From: Bacteroidales bacterium
Lineage (GTDB): Bacteria > Bacteroidota > Bacteroidia > Bacteroidales > Bacteroidaceae
Assembly (NCBI GenBank): GCA_004558865.1
Contig: SFCY01000088.1
Coordinates: forward strand, 1 to 9,352
Length of the DNA: 9,352 nt
Direction: 5' to 3'
Part shown: positions 1 to 6,737 of the stretch, piece after piece
Numbering within the stretch: the stretch's first letter is position 1
How the letters are laid out: each line of letters opens with the position of its first letter
Program-made: the position numbers and the translations under genes
The notes under the pieces: model-generated
Database searches by the model: none
The model's input: the letters and a program-made list of their open reading frames with translations, nothing else
Told to the model about the DNA's origin: nothing

Positions 1-69
1 TCACTTCAGAACCACACCTTTGGAGGCAAGCCTGCCCATGACGAAAATCGCTATCGCGTAAAATTGCGC
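1..69 (-). pseudogene. possible C-terminal remnant of a secreted protein
   Basis: Read leftwards, this short open stretch (bounded by a stop at 70-72 and ending in TGA at 3-1) encodes 22 residues ending in MGRLASKGVVLK. That resembles the tail motif of the two secreted proteins later in this window (LMGRRVDASYHGVVLK in the 203-residue protein, LSGRRVSGDARGVVI in the 556-residue one). No open frame continues upstream of base 70, so if it is real it is a decayed C-terminal end with no gene body. The match is about a dozen residues and could be chance. Nothing else supports expression. Confidence 0.25.
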
Positions 70-72
70 TTA

Positions 73-450
73 CGCGCATAAAATTCTACGGCAGAAAGCT
101 TCAAGTCAAGGCATTCCAATCCACGGAAAATATTCATTGAACCAGTTAAGGACAGGTATTGGAAGATGCTCGGCAGTCTGCAGAGGAACGCCTACAGACT
201 GCCCTCGGACAGTATCTGGACTGTGCCGCAGGCGGTGTCGCAGCCGCCCACGGGCGACATCACCTCGCAAACCCAATGGTCGGCGAAATACAACCTGTCG
301 GGAGAAGCCTCCAACTGGCCATCTTGCGCGAGTTCGGGAAAAATACGACTTCAAGATAAGCCGCTGATTCGCGCCTTTCCAATGGAGGTAGGTAGGAAAC
401 CTTGCTTGCGGATCTTGCAGTCTTTGCAAAGGATACTGATGACTGAAAAG
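73..450. other. intergenic stretch with no recognised gene
   Basis: Open frames exist here on both strands, up to about 126 codons. They are rich in Arg, Pro and Cys or interrupted, match no family I recognise, and the longest ones run into the terminator hairpin at 451-495. A short palindrome, CTTTGCAAAG, sits at 422-431. I see no RNA gene, promoter with both elements, or mobile-element end. The stretch may be decayed coding DNA, given the scrap at its left end, but I cannot support a specific gene. Confidence 0.5.
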
Positions 451-495
451 AAAACTCCCTTGCAAGTCCTTACTTTTGGCTTGCAAGGGAGTTTT
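451..495. terminator. strong bidirectional intrinsic terminator
   Basis: A perfect 16-base inverted repeat (AAAACTCCCTTGCAAG at 451-466, its complement at 480-495) encloses a 13-base loop. The rightward strand ends in a run of T (492-496). The leftward strand continues as TTTTCTTTTC, so both directions have the U-rich tail of a Rho-independent terminator. It lies 41 bases past the stop codon of the leftward transglutaminase-like gene and most likely ends that transcript. No rightward gene that would need it is visible to its left. Confidence 0.88.
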
Positions 496-536
496 TAGGT
501 ACTTGACAATCCGTTATGCGGACGGCTCCGTCACCG

Positions 537-3152
537 CTACAGCTTGTTGATGACGTTCATCATCTGCTCGCCCAAGCCGATGGTGTAGCCTTGGCTGACG
601 AAGACCACGCGGTTGAAGGTGTCGGCGATGATGAACACGGGCAGCGTGGTGGCGTCGAGCTTCATCTCCCGGCGTATCTGCGTGAGGATCTTGCCGTCCT
701 GGTCGATGCCGTAGCGCACGGTGGCGGGCAACGACTTGAACTCGTCGCGCTGCATATACTTATTGTATTGGTCGCGGCTGGTGAAGAGCAGCACCATCTT
801 CTGCCCCCACTTCTCAAACTGCTCCTTCACGGCCGAGATGTCGCGCAGGGCATGGTTGGTGGGTTCCTGGCCCACTCCCAATACGGCTACGACGAAGTAG
901 CCACGGCCCGTGGTGGAGAGGATGGACTTTTCCTCGCCCTTGGCCGGCTCCAGATAGCGCGACTCCGAATCGAAGGAGCCTATCACCTGCACGTCGTTGG
1001 TCGACTGGCGCATCACGAGGTGGGTGCGCGTGGTGTCGTGGGGAGCCACGTTGAAGAACTGCAGGTGGGCCAGCACGCCGCCGTTGGCCAGCCGCGTGCC
1101 GCTCACCATCAGATAGCTGCCCACGTCGATGGGGGTGCCCCTGCGCAGCAGGTTGCCGTAGGTGGTGCCGCCGCCCATGTCCACTTCTCCCTCCTCATAG
1201 TTGAGCAGTTGCAGGCGTCCGTCGGCGCGCAGCTTGGAGATGGTGAAGTGGCTGTAGTATTTCGGGTTGTCGAGGGTCTTTGTCGGCTCGTAGTCGGCTG
1301 TCACCACTCCTTGCACCGGTGTCACGGGGCCGCTGCCGCCGAAGTACACATCCTGCGGCTGGGCTGCTCCCATGAGCTGCACCTTGCCCGTCACGGGGTC
1401 GATGCGGGCGGGGATGTTGAGCGAGCGGGCCAGGGCCACGAAGAAGATGTCGCGGCTGCGGCTGTCGGCTATGCGCCCTTTCCATACGCCTACGGGCGAT
1501 ATGGGCGCGGCTCCGAGGTTGCAGCTGTCGTCGATGGTGACATAGCGGTCAACGAAGTCGATGAGCTTCTGCGGATGCTGCTGGTAGTAGGCCGCCACGT
1601 CGGTGTGCTTCAGTGAGCCTTTGCCAGACGTGGCGCTGCGCTGATGGCTTGTGAAGTCGCTGAGCAGCTCGGCGCGGAAAGGCGTGAGCAGCTCTGTGCC
1701 TATGCGGGGGTTGCGCACGTAGGCGTCGAAAGTCTCGGGCTTCATTCCCCTTCCACCGCCGGGCATCAGATGGTCGCGCAGTGTGGCCTCGGTCACGTCG
1801 CGCAGGTCCTTCTGCATGAGTTGTCCCAAGAGTCTCAGCGCATCGTCCTTTTGGGCTTGGGGCAGCGAGGCAAGGAAGTGGCATATCGTGGCGTGGTTGC
1901 CGCGCGAGGCCACGAGCAGCGGGGCCAGGGTGTCGGCGTTGTAGCCGTGGTCCACGGCCCACTGGCGCGCCGATGCCTCGGTGGGGAAAGTGGAGGTGTA
2001 GGCGTTGCGCATCGAGTCCTCCAAGGCGAAGCGCTTGTCGTTGAGCGCGCGCTGCTCGGGAGTCACTGGCGGAATGTTGGCCCGCTCCTTGGGCGGCACG
2101 ATGTCGATGTCCATTCCCTCGCGCGGGGTGTTGCGTGCGTCGAGCGAGAGGGCCACGGTGACGAGGCTGTCCTTGCCGAACGAGGCCTTGGAGAATCCGA
2201 AGCGACCGTCCTTGGATGCCCATACGAGCATGTCGCCCAGTCCGGCGGTGAGGAAGCTGCGGCCGTTGCTGTCGGAGAGTTTCGTGCCCACGGTGTAGAA
2301 CTCGGCGTAGTTGTAGAGCTTGTATTCCACCGTGGCTCCGGGCACGGGCTTGCCCATGTCGTCCACCACGAGTACATTCAAGCGCGCCGTGGGGGCGTAG
2401 TTGTCGATGACGTTGATTTCCGTGTAGCGGGGCGTGCGGCGCATCACCTCCTCCGGGCCGTCGTATTTGCCGAACACCTTGGTGTGCATCAGCATTCCGC
2501 GCGAGGCGGGAGCGTTGAACCAGCCTAAGTTGAGCACGGGTTCCGGCTCGCAGGCGCCGAGGAAGTACCACTTGCCGTCCACCCAGGCTTCCACCCATGC
2601 GTGGTTGTCGTCGGTGTGGGCCCAGCGCGGCGTGTACACCTGTCGGGCGGGAATGCCCACGGCGCGCAGGGCGGCCACGGTGAGCGTGCTCTCCTCGCCG
2701 CAGCGTCCCTTGGCCGTGCGTATGGTAGCGAGGGGCGACGAGGTGCGGGCGTCGCTGGGTTCGTAGGTCACATGCTCGTGACACCAGTGGTTGACTTCGA
2801 GCGCGGCGTCGTACATCGACAAGCCTTTCACACGGGGCGCCAACTCACGATAGAACACTTGGCGACAGGTGTCGAGGTCTTCGTTGTTGACGCGGACGGG
2901 CAGTACGAAGTGGCGCCACTCGCAGTCGGGAATCTTTGCCCCCCAAGGCATCTCGCGTCGGGAGCGGATGGCGAGCCTCACATTGTTGAGATAGAACGCC
3001 TCGTCGTGGTCCATCTTGTCCGATTGGGCCATGTAGGCGTAGAGGAAGTCGAGGGCTTGTTTCTCCTCGTGGGTCAGCGCGGGCTTCTGTGCCTGTACCG
3101 AAGCCGAGAACCCAAGGAGGAGCAGCGATAGAATAAAGGTTTTTATATGCAT
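537..3152 (-). CDS. secreted transglutaminase-like multidomain protein
   Basis: An 871-residue exported protein. Residues 1-22 form a signal peptide (hydrophobic FILSLLLLGF, then SASVQAQ). Residues about 110-210 are a transglutaminase-like core (Pfam PF01841 type): GRCGEES with candidate nucleophile Cys151, NHAWVEAW with His184, then LGACEPEP, where the third catalytic position seems to be Glu202 rather than the usual Asp. Residues about 256-340 resemble a carboxypeptidase-regulatory or Ig-like beta domain (VVDDMGKPVPGATVEY). Residues about 540-600 (WKGRIADSRSRDIFFVALA, then NIPARIDPVTGK) look like a second transglutaminase-type segment without a cysteine. Residues about 745-871 resemble a thioredoxin fold with TLPVFIIAD (cis-Pro838) but no CxxC. 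Family members are cysteine proteases, transglutaminases or related amidases; the substrate here is unknown. It follows cutC after a 90-base gap with no visible terminator, so it is probably the last gene of that transcript, closed by the terminator at 451-495. No obvious promoter lies in that gap. Confidence 0.88.
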   Translation of the reverse strand: MHIKTFILSLLLLGFSASVQAQKPALTHEEKQALDFLYAYMAQSDKMDHDEAFYLNNVRLAIRSRREMPWGAKIPDCEWRHFVLPVRVNNEDLDTCRQVFYRELAPRVKGLSMYDAALEVNHWCHEHVTYEPSDARTSSPLATIRTAKGRCGEESTLTVAALRAVGIPARQVYTPRWAHTDDNHAWVEAWVDGKWYFLGACEPEPVLNLGWFNAPASRGMLMHTKVFGKYDGPEEVMRRTPRYTEINVIDNYAPTARLNVLVVDDMGKPVPGATVEYKLYNYAEFYTVGTKLSDSNGRSFLTAGLGDMLVWASKDGRFGFSKASFGKDSLVTVALSLDARNTPREGMDIDIVPPKERANIPPVTPEQRALNDKRFALEDSMRNAYTSTFPTEASARQWAVDHGYNADTLAPLLVASRGNHATICHFLASLPQAQKDDALRLLGQLMQKDLRDVTEATLRDHLMPGGGRGMKPETFDAYVRNPRIGTELLTPFRAELLSDFTSHQRSATSGKGSLKHTDVAAYYQQHPQKLIDFVDRYVTIDDSCNLGAAPISPVGVWKGRIADSRSRDIFFVALARSLNIPARIDPVTGKVQLMGAAQPQDVYFGGSGPVTPVQGVVTADYEPTKTLDNPKYYSHFTISKLRADGRLQLLNYEEGEVDMGGGTTYGNLLRRGTPIDVGSYLMVSGTRLANGGVLAHLQFFNVAPHDTTRTHLVMRQSTNDVQVIGSFDSESRYLEPAKGEEKSILSTTGRGYFVVAVLGVGQEPTNHALRDISAVKEQFEKWGQKMVLLFTSRDQYNKYMQRDEFKSLPATVRYGIDQDGKILTQIRREMKLDATTLPVFIIADTFNRVVFVSQGYTIGLGEQMMNVINKL

Positions 3153-3242
3153 GTCTGATGATGTTTTGGTTGCGTTGGGGTAGAGGCTCGGGCGGGCTGA
3201 GGGGGGTAGATGGCCGCCGTATTGCCGTGGCTTTTCGGGCTG

Positions 3243-3992
3243 TCAGCCCTCGATGAGCGCCTTTCGGGCGGCGCGTATCTTGTTGGGGTCGGTGAGGTCG
3301 CGGCTGTATTCCTCAATCCTCACTGTGCCGCCCATGCTGACGCGCGGGTTGCGATATTCCATCTCACTCTCCACGGACGACCGGCCCGAGAAGTGGAACT
3401 CGTGGCACCCTGTGGCGTGGGCTATGCGTGCGATGTTGCCGGCGTTCACGCCGCAGCCCGGCATGATGGCGATGCGGCCCGCGGCCCGCCTGTTGAGCTG
3501 GGCGAGGAGGGGAATGCCCTCTTCGGCCGTGGGCTCCTGACCCGACGTGAGGATGCGGTCGCAGCCCAAGGCGACGATTTGCTCCAAGGCCTCGAATGGA
3601 TCGCGGCAGACGTCGAAGGCGCGGTGGAAGGTGACGCTCATTCCCCCTGCTGCCTCCATGAGCTGCCGCATGGCCTCAAGGTGGATGGAGCCGTCGGGGC
3701 GCAGCGCTCCAAACACCACTCCGTCGGCTCCGGCCTGGCGCGCCACGCCGATGTCGTAGGCCATCACGGAGAGCTCGTCGTCGGTGTAGCAGAAGTCGCC
3801 GCCCCGGGGGCGGATGATGACGTTGAGGCGGGTGGTGGTGAGCAGTCGGCGTGCCAGTCGCATCTCGCCGGCTGAGGGCGTGGTGCCGCCCTCTGGTATT
3901 CCGGCGCACAGCTCCACGCGGTCGGCCCCGCCCTCTTGGGCGCGGCGTGCGCTCTCGGCGCCATTGGCGCAATTCTCAATGATATAGGTCAT
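3243..3992 (-). CDS. cutC: CutC family protein (copper homeostasis family)
   Basis: A 249-residue protein of the usual length for the CutC TIM-barrel family (PF03932). Hallmarks in order: ENCANGAESARRAQEGGADR and ELCAGIPEGGTTPS near the N-terminus (residues 6-40), IRPRGGDFCY (60-69), TFHRAFD (121-127), LTSGQ (148-152), GCGVNAGN (179-186) and EFHFSGRSS (198-206). There is no signal peptide, so it is cytoplasmic. The ATG at 3992 is chosen because it aligns with the family N-terminus and overlaps the stop of the preceding acetyltransferase gene as ATGA, which suggests translational coupling; the frame is open further upstream, but that would only read through the acetyltransferase gene out of frame. 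CutC was named for copper sensitivity of E. coli mutants, but that phenotype was later attributed to the sRNA MicL encoded at the end of the E. coli gene, so the enzyme's actual role is unsettled. Confidence 0.95.
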   Translation of the reverse strand: MTYIIENCANGAESARRAQEGGADRVELCAGIPEGGTTPSAGEMRLARRLLTTTRLNVIIRPRGGDFCYTDDELSVMAYDIGVARQAGADGVVFGALRPDGSIHLEAMRQLMEAAGGMSVTFHRAFDVCRDPFEALEQIVALGCDRILTSGQEPTAEEGIPLLAQLNRRAAGRIAIMPGCGVNAGNIARIAHATGCHEFHFSGRSSVESEMEYRNPRVSMGGTVRIEEYSRDLTDPNKIRAARKALIEG

Positions 3993-4546
3993 GGCTCTAA
4001 CTTCTTTACGACACGACAGGGGTTTCCCACGGCAACGCAGTGGGCGGGAATGTCGCCTACGACCACTGAGCCGGCGCCGATGGTCGTGCCGTCGCCGATG
4101 GTCACGCCGGGCAGCACCGTCGCGCCGCCGCCTATCCACACGTTGTTGCCGATGCGGATGGGGCGCGCCCACTGCAGGCGGGTGTTGCGCTGCTTTGGGT
4201 CGGTGGGGTGGCAGGCCGTGAGCAGGCTCACGTTGGGGCCTATGAACGCATCGTCGCCTATTGTGACCTTCGCCTCGTCGAGGACCACGAAGTTGAAGTT
4301 GGCGAAGAATCGGTCGCCCACTTCTATGTTGCAGCCGTAGTCGCAGAGGAAGGGTGAGTTGATGACGGGCCTCTCCCCGCAGCGGCCGAGCATAAGACGC
4401 AAGGCGGCCTCGCGCTCCTCCGAGTGGGTGGGCTGAATCTGGTTGTAGCGCCAAACGCGGTCCTTGTTGGCATTCAGCTTTTCCAAGATTTCGGGGGCGT
4501 CACCGTCGTATGGCTCGCCGCCCAGCATTTTCTCCCATTCTGTCAT
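3989..4546 (-). CDS. maa: sugar O-acetyltransferase (maltose/galactoside acetyltransferase family)
   Basis: A 185-residue cytoplasmic enzyme of the LacA/Maa/NodL group, which moves an acetyl group from acetyl-CoA to a sugar hydroxyl. Residues 4-40 are the N-terminal Mac domain (EKMLGGEPYDGDAPEILEKL). The rest is a left-handed beta-helix of hexapeptide repeats: IEVGDRFFANFNFVVLDEAK (74-93), VTIGDDAFIGPNV (94-106), IRIGNNVWIGGGATVLPGV (130-148), TIGDGTTIGAGSVVVGDIP (149-167), ending AVGNPCRVVKKL. His113 in LTACHPTDP matches the catalytic His of the family. The acceptor sugar cannot be read from the sequence, and 'maltose' is only the conventional label. It is the first gene of a leftward unit. 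Its start sits 15 bases after a TAnnTTTG element, giving an unusually short leader, and its stop overlaps the cutC start by 4 bases. The symbol maa is family-level. Confidence 0.92.
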   Translation of the reverse strand: MTEWEKMLGGEPYDGDAPEILEKLNANKDRVWRYNQIQPTHSEEREAALRLMLGRCGERPVINSPFLCDYGCNIEVGDRFFANFNFVVLDEAKVTIGDDAFIGPNVSLLTACHPTDPKQRNTRLQWARPIRIGNNVWIGGGATVLPGVTIGDGTTIGAGSVVVGDIPAHCVAVGNPCRVVKKLEP

Positions 4547-4560
4547 TGTCTATTTTTTTG

Positions 4561-4568
4561 CAAAGATA
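4561..4568 (-). promoter_or_regulatory. Bacteroidetes -7 promoter element for maa-cutC
   Basis: On the leftward strand this reads TATCTTTG, a perfect TAnnTTTG element, followed by an A-rich stretch and the maa ATG 15 bases later. Transcription should start a few bases downstream, leaving a leader of only about 10 bases with no Shine-Dalgarno sequence, which is common in this phylum. I could not place a convincing TTG -33 element at the expected spacing, so the upstream half may be weak or activator-dependent. Confidence 0.7.
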
Positions 4569-4607
4569 CAAAATTTAGTGATTACGCGGATAGAAAACAA
4601 GGAATAA

Positions 4608-4623
4608 TGATTGCCCGCAATCA
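4608..4623. promoter_or_regulatory. palindromic candidate operator upstream of maa
   Basis: TGATTGCCCGCAATCA is a perfect palindrome of two 7-base arms around CC. Its centre lies about 50 bases upstream of the TAnnTTTG element of the maa-cutC unit, the distance typical of an activator site. It has no T-tail, so it is not a terminator. No regulator gene sits next to it, and its role as an operator is inferred from shape and position alone. Confidence 0.35.
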
Positions 4624-4660
4624 CTGGCAGGCGGCGAAGCCTTTGATGTCGTCACCTTTA

Positions 4661-4747
4661 AGGCCAGTTCTATAAATTAGGTTGAGAAAATTAGACGATA
4701 TGGATGCATGTTGTTTCGGTCGTCTTCTGCATCTATCGGTCTCAAAA
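4661..4747 (+). repeat. 87-base dispersed repeat, copy 1
   Basis: This segment matches 9254-9340 in the same orientation and with exactly the same length. The left end is conserved (AGGC.., then GTTCTATAAATTAGG, one difference, TGA). The right 35 bases (4713-4747) are identical, starting GTTTCGGTCGTC and ending ATCTATCGGTCTCAAAA. The roughly 30 bases between the conserved ends differ strongly. Flanks outside the unit are unrelated. It lies in the intergenic region between maa and the 3' end of the 556-residue protein gene. It could be a small mobile or structured intergenic element; no inverted terminal repeats were found. Confidence 0.8.
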
Positions 4748-5066
4748 TAGAACCGACCTTAGACCAGCTCATAAACAGACCTTAAACGTTCTGGTTCGCG
4801 CCCATCCGTTGGCAGGAGCCGAGGTTTGCGCCGGCCTTGGGGCGGTGTCCTGCCGCTTTTAAGGGCGATGGCTGGTTGTTGCTTGGCGTTCTTCGCTTGG
4901 TGGGAGACTGATTGCTGGCGCCAGACTCGAGTCTGACGCCAGCAAAACCCACGCGACACACGATGAATGGCCGTCTACAGCGAAAAAGCCGCTTAAAAGA
5001 GGTTGGGCCTGAGAGGAGGCCGATAGCGTGTTGGTTACGCGGGGGGCTCAGTGGCTCCGCCTAACG
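4748..5066. other. intergenic stretch downstream of the secreted gene pair
   Basis: About 320 bases without a supported gene. A 66-codon leftward frame (4759-4959) is Arg/Gln-rich, spans the palindrome and resembles nothing known. The stretch contains the 34-base palindrome at 4912-4945 and a small hairpin (GGCCT at 5006-5010 pairing with AGGCC at 5017-5021) that precedes a short CTCTTTT run on the leftward strand, a weak candidate terminator for the gene ending at 5067. Confidence 0.5.
4912..4945. repeat. 34-base palindrome, REP-like
   Basis: A self-complementary sequence centred on CTCGAG: the left arm is TTGCTGGCGCCAGACTC, and the right arm is its complement with a single mismatched pair (4921 C against 4936 A). 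The core CGCCAGACT..AGTCTG.CG recurs as a perfect palindrome at 7472-7491. It lies about 120 bases past the stop of the leftward 556-residue gene, without a T-run, so a terminator role is doubtful. A dispersed REP-type intergenic hairpin fits better. Confidence 0.75.
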
Positions 5067-6737
5067 TCAGGGCCTGATGATTTTGCTCGTTGCGGTAGTG
5101 TTGTCGTCGAACAGCTGTCGGCGTATGACCACTCCGCGGGCATCGCCGCTGACCCGCCGCCCGCTGAGGTCGAAGTAGGTGGTGCTCACCACGCGCTTGT
5201 CGCCTGGCGTGTCGTGGATGCCGGCCACCTCCTTTAGGTTGAGCGTGACGATGTCCGACTTCATTGTCATGCCATCGTATTTGTACACCATCTGTACGCC
5301 GATGGTTGACAGGTCGGAATAGTAGTAGACGGTGCGCACGAGGTCCTTGGTGACGAAGTCATAGCCGTCGGCGTAGGAGGCGGGCACATCGGTCATCGGC
5401 TCGTCCACGTTGCGGTAGAGGGGCTGGTCGAAGGTGTAGAGCTGGCCGTCGAAGTACATGTTGTAGAACAGGCTGTCCTGCACGAGGTAGTCGCCGCTGG
5501 TGGAGAACTCGGGCAGCACGAACTTGATGCCGCCGTAGCCGTCGGCCTTCGTGTAGGCCATGTAGTCGGAGAACACCGCTTTGGCGGGCTGCCCGGCCTT
5601 TGGCGCGTAGGGACGCAGCTGCGGCCTGCGGTAGCCGTAGAGATAGTAGAAGTCTCTCTTTCCCATGTTCAGCACCAGCACCGAGTCGCTCGTGAACGAG
5701 GCGTCGCTTGGGTCGTAGCCGAAGCTGAGGTGGTTGGCGAGATAGGTGTGTTCCTGTGGGCGGCCGGTCTCGTCGGCCTCTATCTCGCTCACGGCCCCGA
5801 AGGCATAGAGGTGGTAGCCGTGTTCCATGTCGGGCCCGAGGTACAGCGGCATGTCCACGCTCACCGTGGAGCCGTCGAAGTGGCCGTAGATGCAGTTGTC
5901 GCCCATCTCCTTGCAGAGTCCCTGCAGGTAGAAGGTGCCGCCCTCCATCGCCACCGAGCATTTCACGCCCGAGCGTGTGCCATAGCTGTTGTCGTAGCTC
6001 AGGATGTAGGGCTTGAAGTCCACCCCCTGGGGCATTGCCGTGGCTTGGTCGGTCTGCGGTCGGATGGTGAGGTCGTAGTCGCCGTAGCCCGTCCAGGCTC
6101 CCGCCTGTGTGGTGAGTCCCATGATGCCGGGCGACACCTGCCGGAGCTGGTCGCCACTGGCAACGAACTTCACGCAGCGCTCAACGCTGTCGGGCACGAA
6201 GTTGGTCTGGTTCTCGTTGAGCCTCATGTTGTATACATAGTAGGCTTGTCGGCTGCCTTGGTCCTCCGACATCATCAGGCACTGCGGGGTCTCAAAGTAG
6301 ATGGTGTCGCCTTTCAGCGTGCCTTTTATCCACGTGTCGGTGCGTATTTTCGATATGGGGTTCTTGATGTAGTAGTTGCCGTTGGCGTCCTTCACGTAGG
6401 CGCCAATGGTTCCGTCGATGGTGGTCTCCATGGCCATGCCGAACGGGGTCTGGTAGAATGCCGACGAGGAGTTGTAGGTGTTGTCAGTGAGCGTTCCCTC
6501 CGGAGTGTCGCTGATGATGTTGGGGTCGCCTTGCTCCTGCCTTGCTGGCTTGGGGCTGTTGAGCGGAGCCGTGGGTCTGAGGCCGGACGGGCGGGCCATG
6601 GAGGGCTTTGTGGCCTGTGCCTCTTCCCATGAGGGGCGGGCCGGGAGTTGTGCCTGTGCGCTGCCAGCCGCCATGGCGGCGAGCAGCAGGAGAATGGTTG
6701 GTCTCATAGTGGGGTAGTGTTGGATGTCCTTGTTCAT
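5067..6737 (-). CDS. secreted protein of unknown function with C-terminal sorting-like motif
   Basis: A 556-residue exported protein I cannot assign to a named family. A signal peptide is clear (MRPTILLLLAAMAAGSAQA, residues 11-29), followed by a Pro/Ser-rich linker (30-70). Two related segments follow: GNYYIKNPISKIRTDTWIKG (120-139) with TLKGDTIYFETPQ, and GGTFYLQGLCKEMGDNCIYG (266-285) with HFDGSTVSVDMPLYLG. Both fit a pattern of ordered ligand-free beta repeats seen in surface proteins of this phylum. Residues about 385-556 form a module shared with the 203-residue neighbour and end with YFDLSGRRVSGDARGVVI and KIIRP, like type IX secretion C-terminal domains. The start at 6737 overlaps the upstream stop as ATGA and favours coupling, but it adds ten residues before the signal peptide; ATG at 6707 is a real alternative. 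Location: probably cell surface or periplasm. Confidence 0.82.
   Translation of the reverse strand: MNKDIQHYPTMRPTILLLLAAMAAGSAQAQLPARPSWEEAQATKPSMARPSGLRPTAPLNSPKPARQEQGDPNIISDTPEGTLTDNTYNSSSAFYQTPFGMAMETTIDGTIGAYVKDANGNYYIKNPISKIRTDTWIKGTLKGDTIYFETPQCLMMSEDQGSRQAYYVYNMRLNENQTNFVPDSVERCVKFVASGDQLRQVSPGIMGLTTQAGAWTGYGDYDLTIRPQTDQATAMPQGVDFKPYILSYDNSYGTRSGVKCSVAMEGGTFYLQGLCKEMGDNCIYGHFDGSTVSVDMPLYLGPDMEHGYHLYAFGAVSEIEADETGRPQEHTYLANHLSFGYDPSDASFTSDSVLVLNMGKRDFYYLYGYRRPQLRPYAPKAGQPAKAVFSDYMAYTKADGYGGIKFVLPEFSTSGDYLVQDSLFYNMYFDGQLYTFDQPLYRNVDEPMTDVPASYADGYDFVTKDLVRTVYYYSDLSTIGVQMVYKYDGMTMKSDIVTLNLKEVAGIHDTPGDKRVVSTTYFDLSGRRVSGDARGVVIRRQLFDDNTTATSKIIRP

Noticed and set aside
166..498. 110-codon + strand frame at the left of the window
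   Set aside because: Reads straight through the terminator hairpin and matches no known family.
516..1616. 366-codon open frame on the + strand, opposite the transglutaminase-like gene
   Set aside because: Rich in Val, His, Ala and Gly with no recognisable motif; it is the antisense shadow of a GC-rich gene whose opposite strand has clear domains and a signal peptide.
1549..2784. 411-codon leftward frame inside the transglutaminase-like gene
   Set aside because: Arg/His/Pro-rich out-of-frame reading of the same strand, produced by high GC at third positions.
4661..4770. 31-codon leftward peptide across repeat copy 1 (starts MSWSK, ends in TAA)
   Set aside because: The frame is shared with copy 2 only in the identical block; in the variable middle the residues are not conserved, so coding is not supported.
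4759..4959. 66-codon leftward frame in the intergenic region
   Set aside because: Runs through the 34-base palindrome, has basic low-complexity composition, and no promoter or start context supports it.
5006..5021. Small GGCCT/AGGCC hairpin as terminator of the 556-residue gene
   Set aside because: Only a 5-base stem with a weak CTCTTTT run some bases later; kept as a remark in the intergenic entry rather than called as a terminator.
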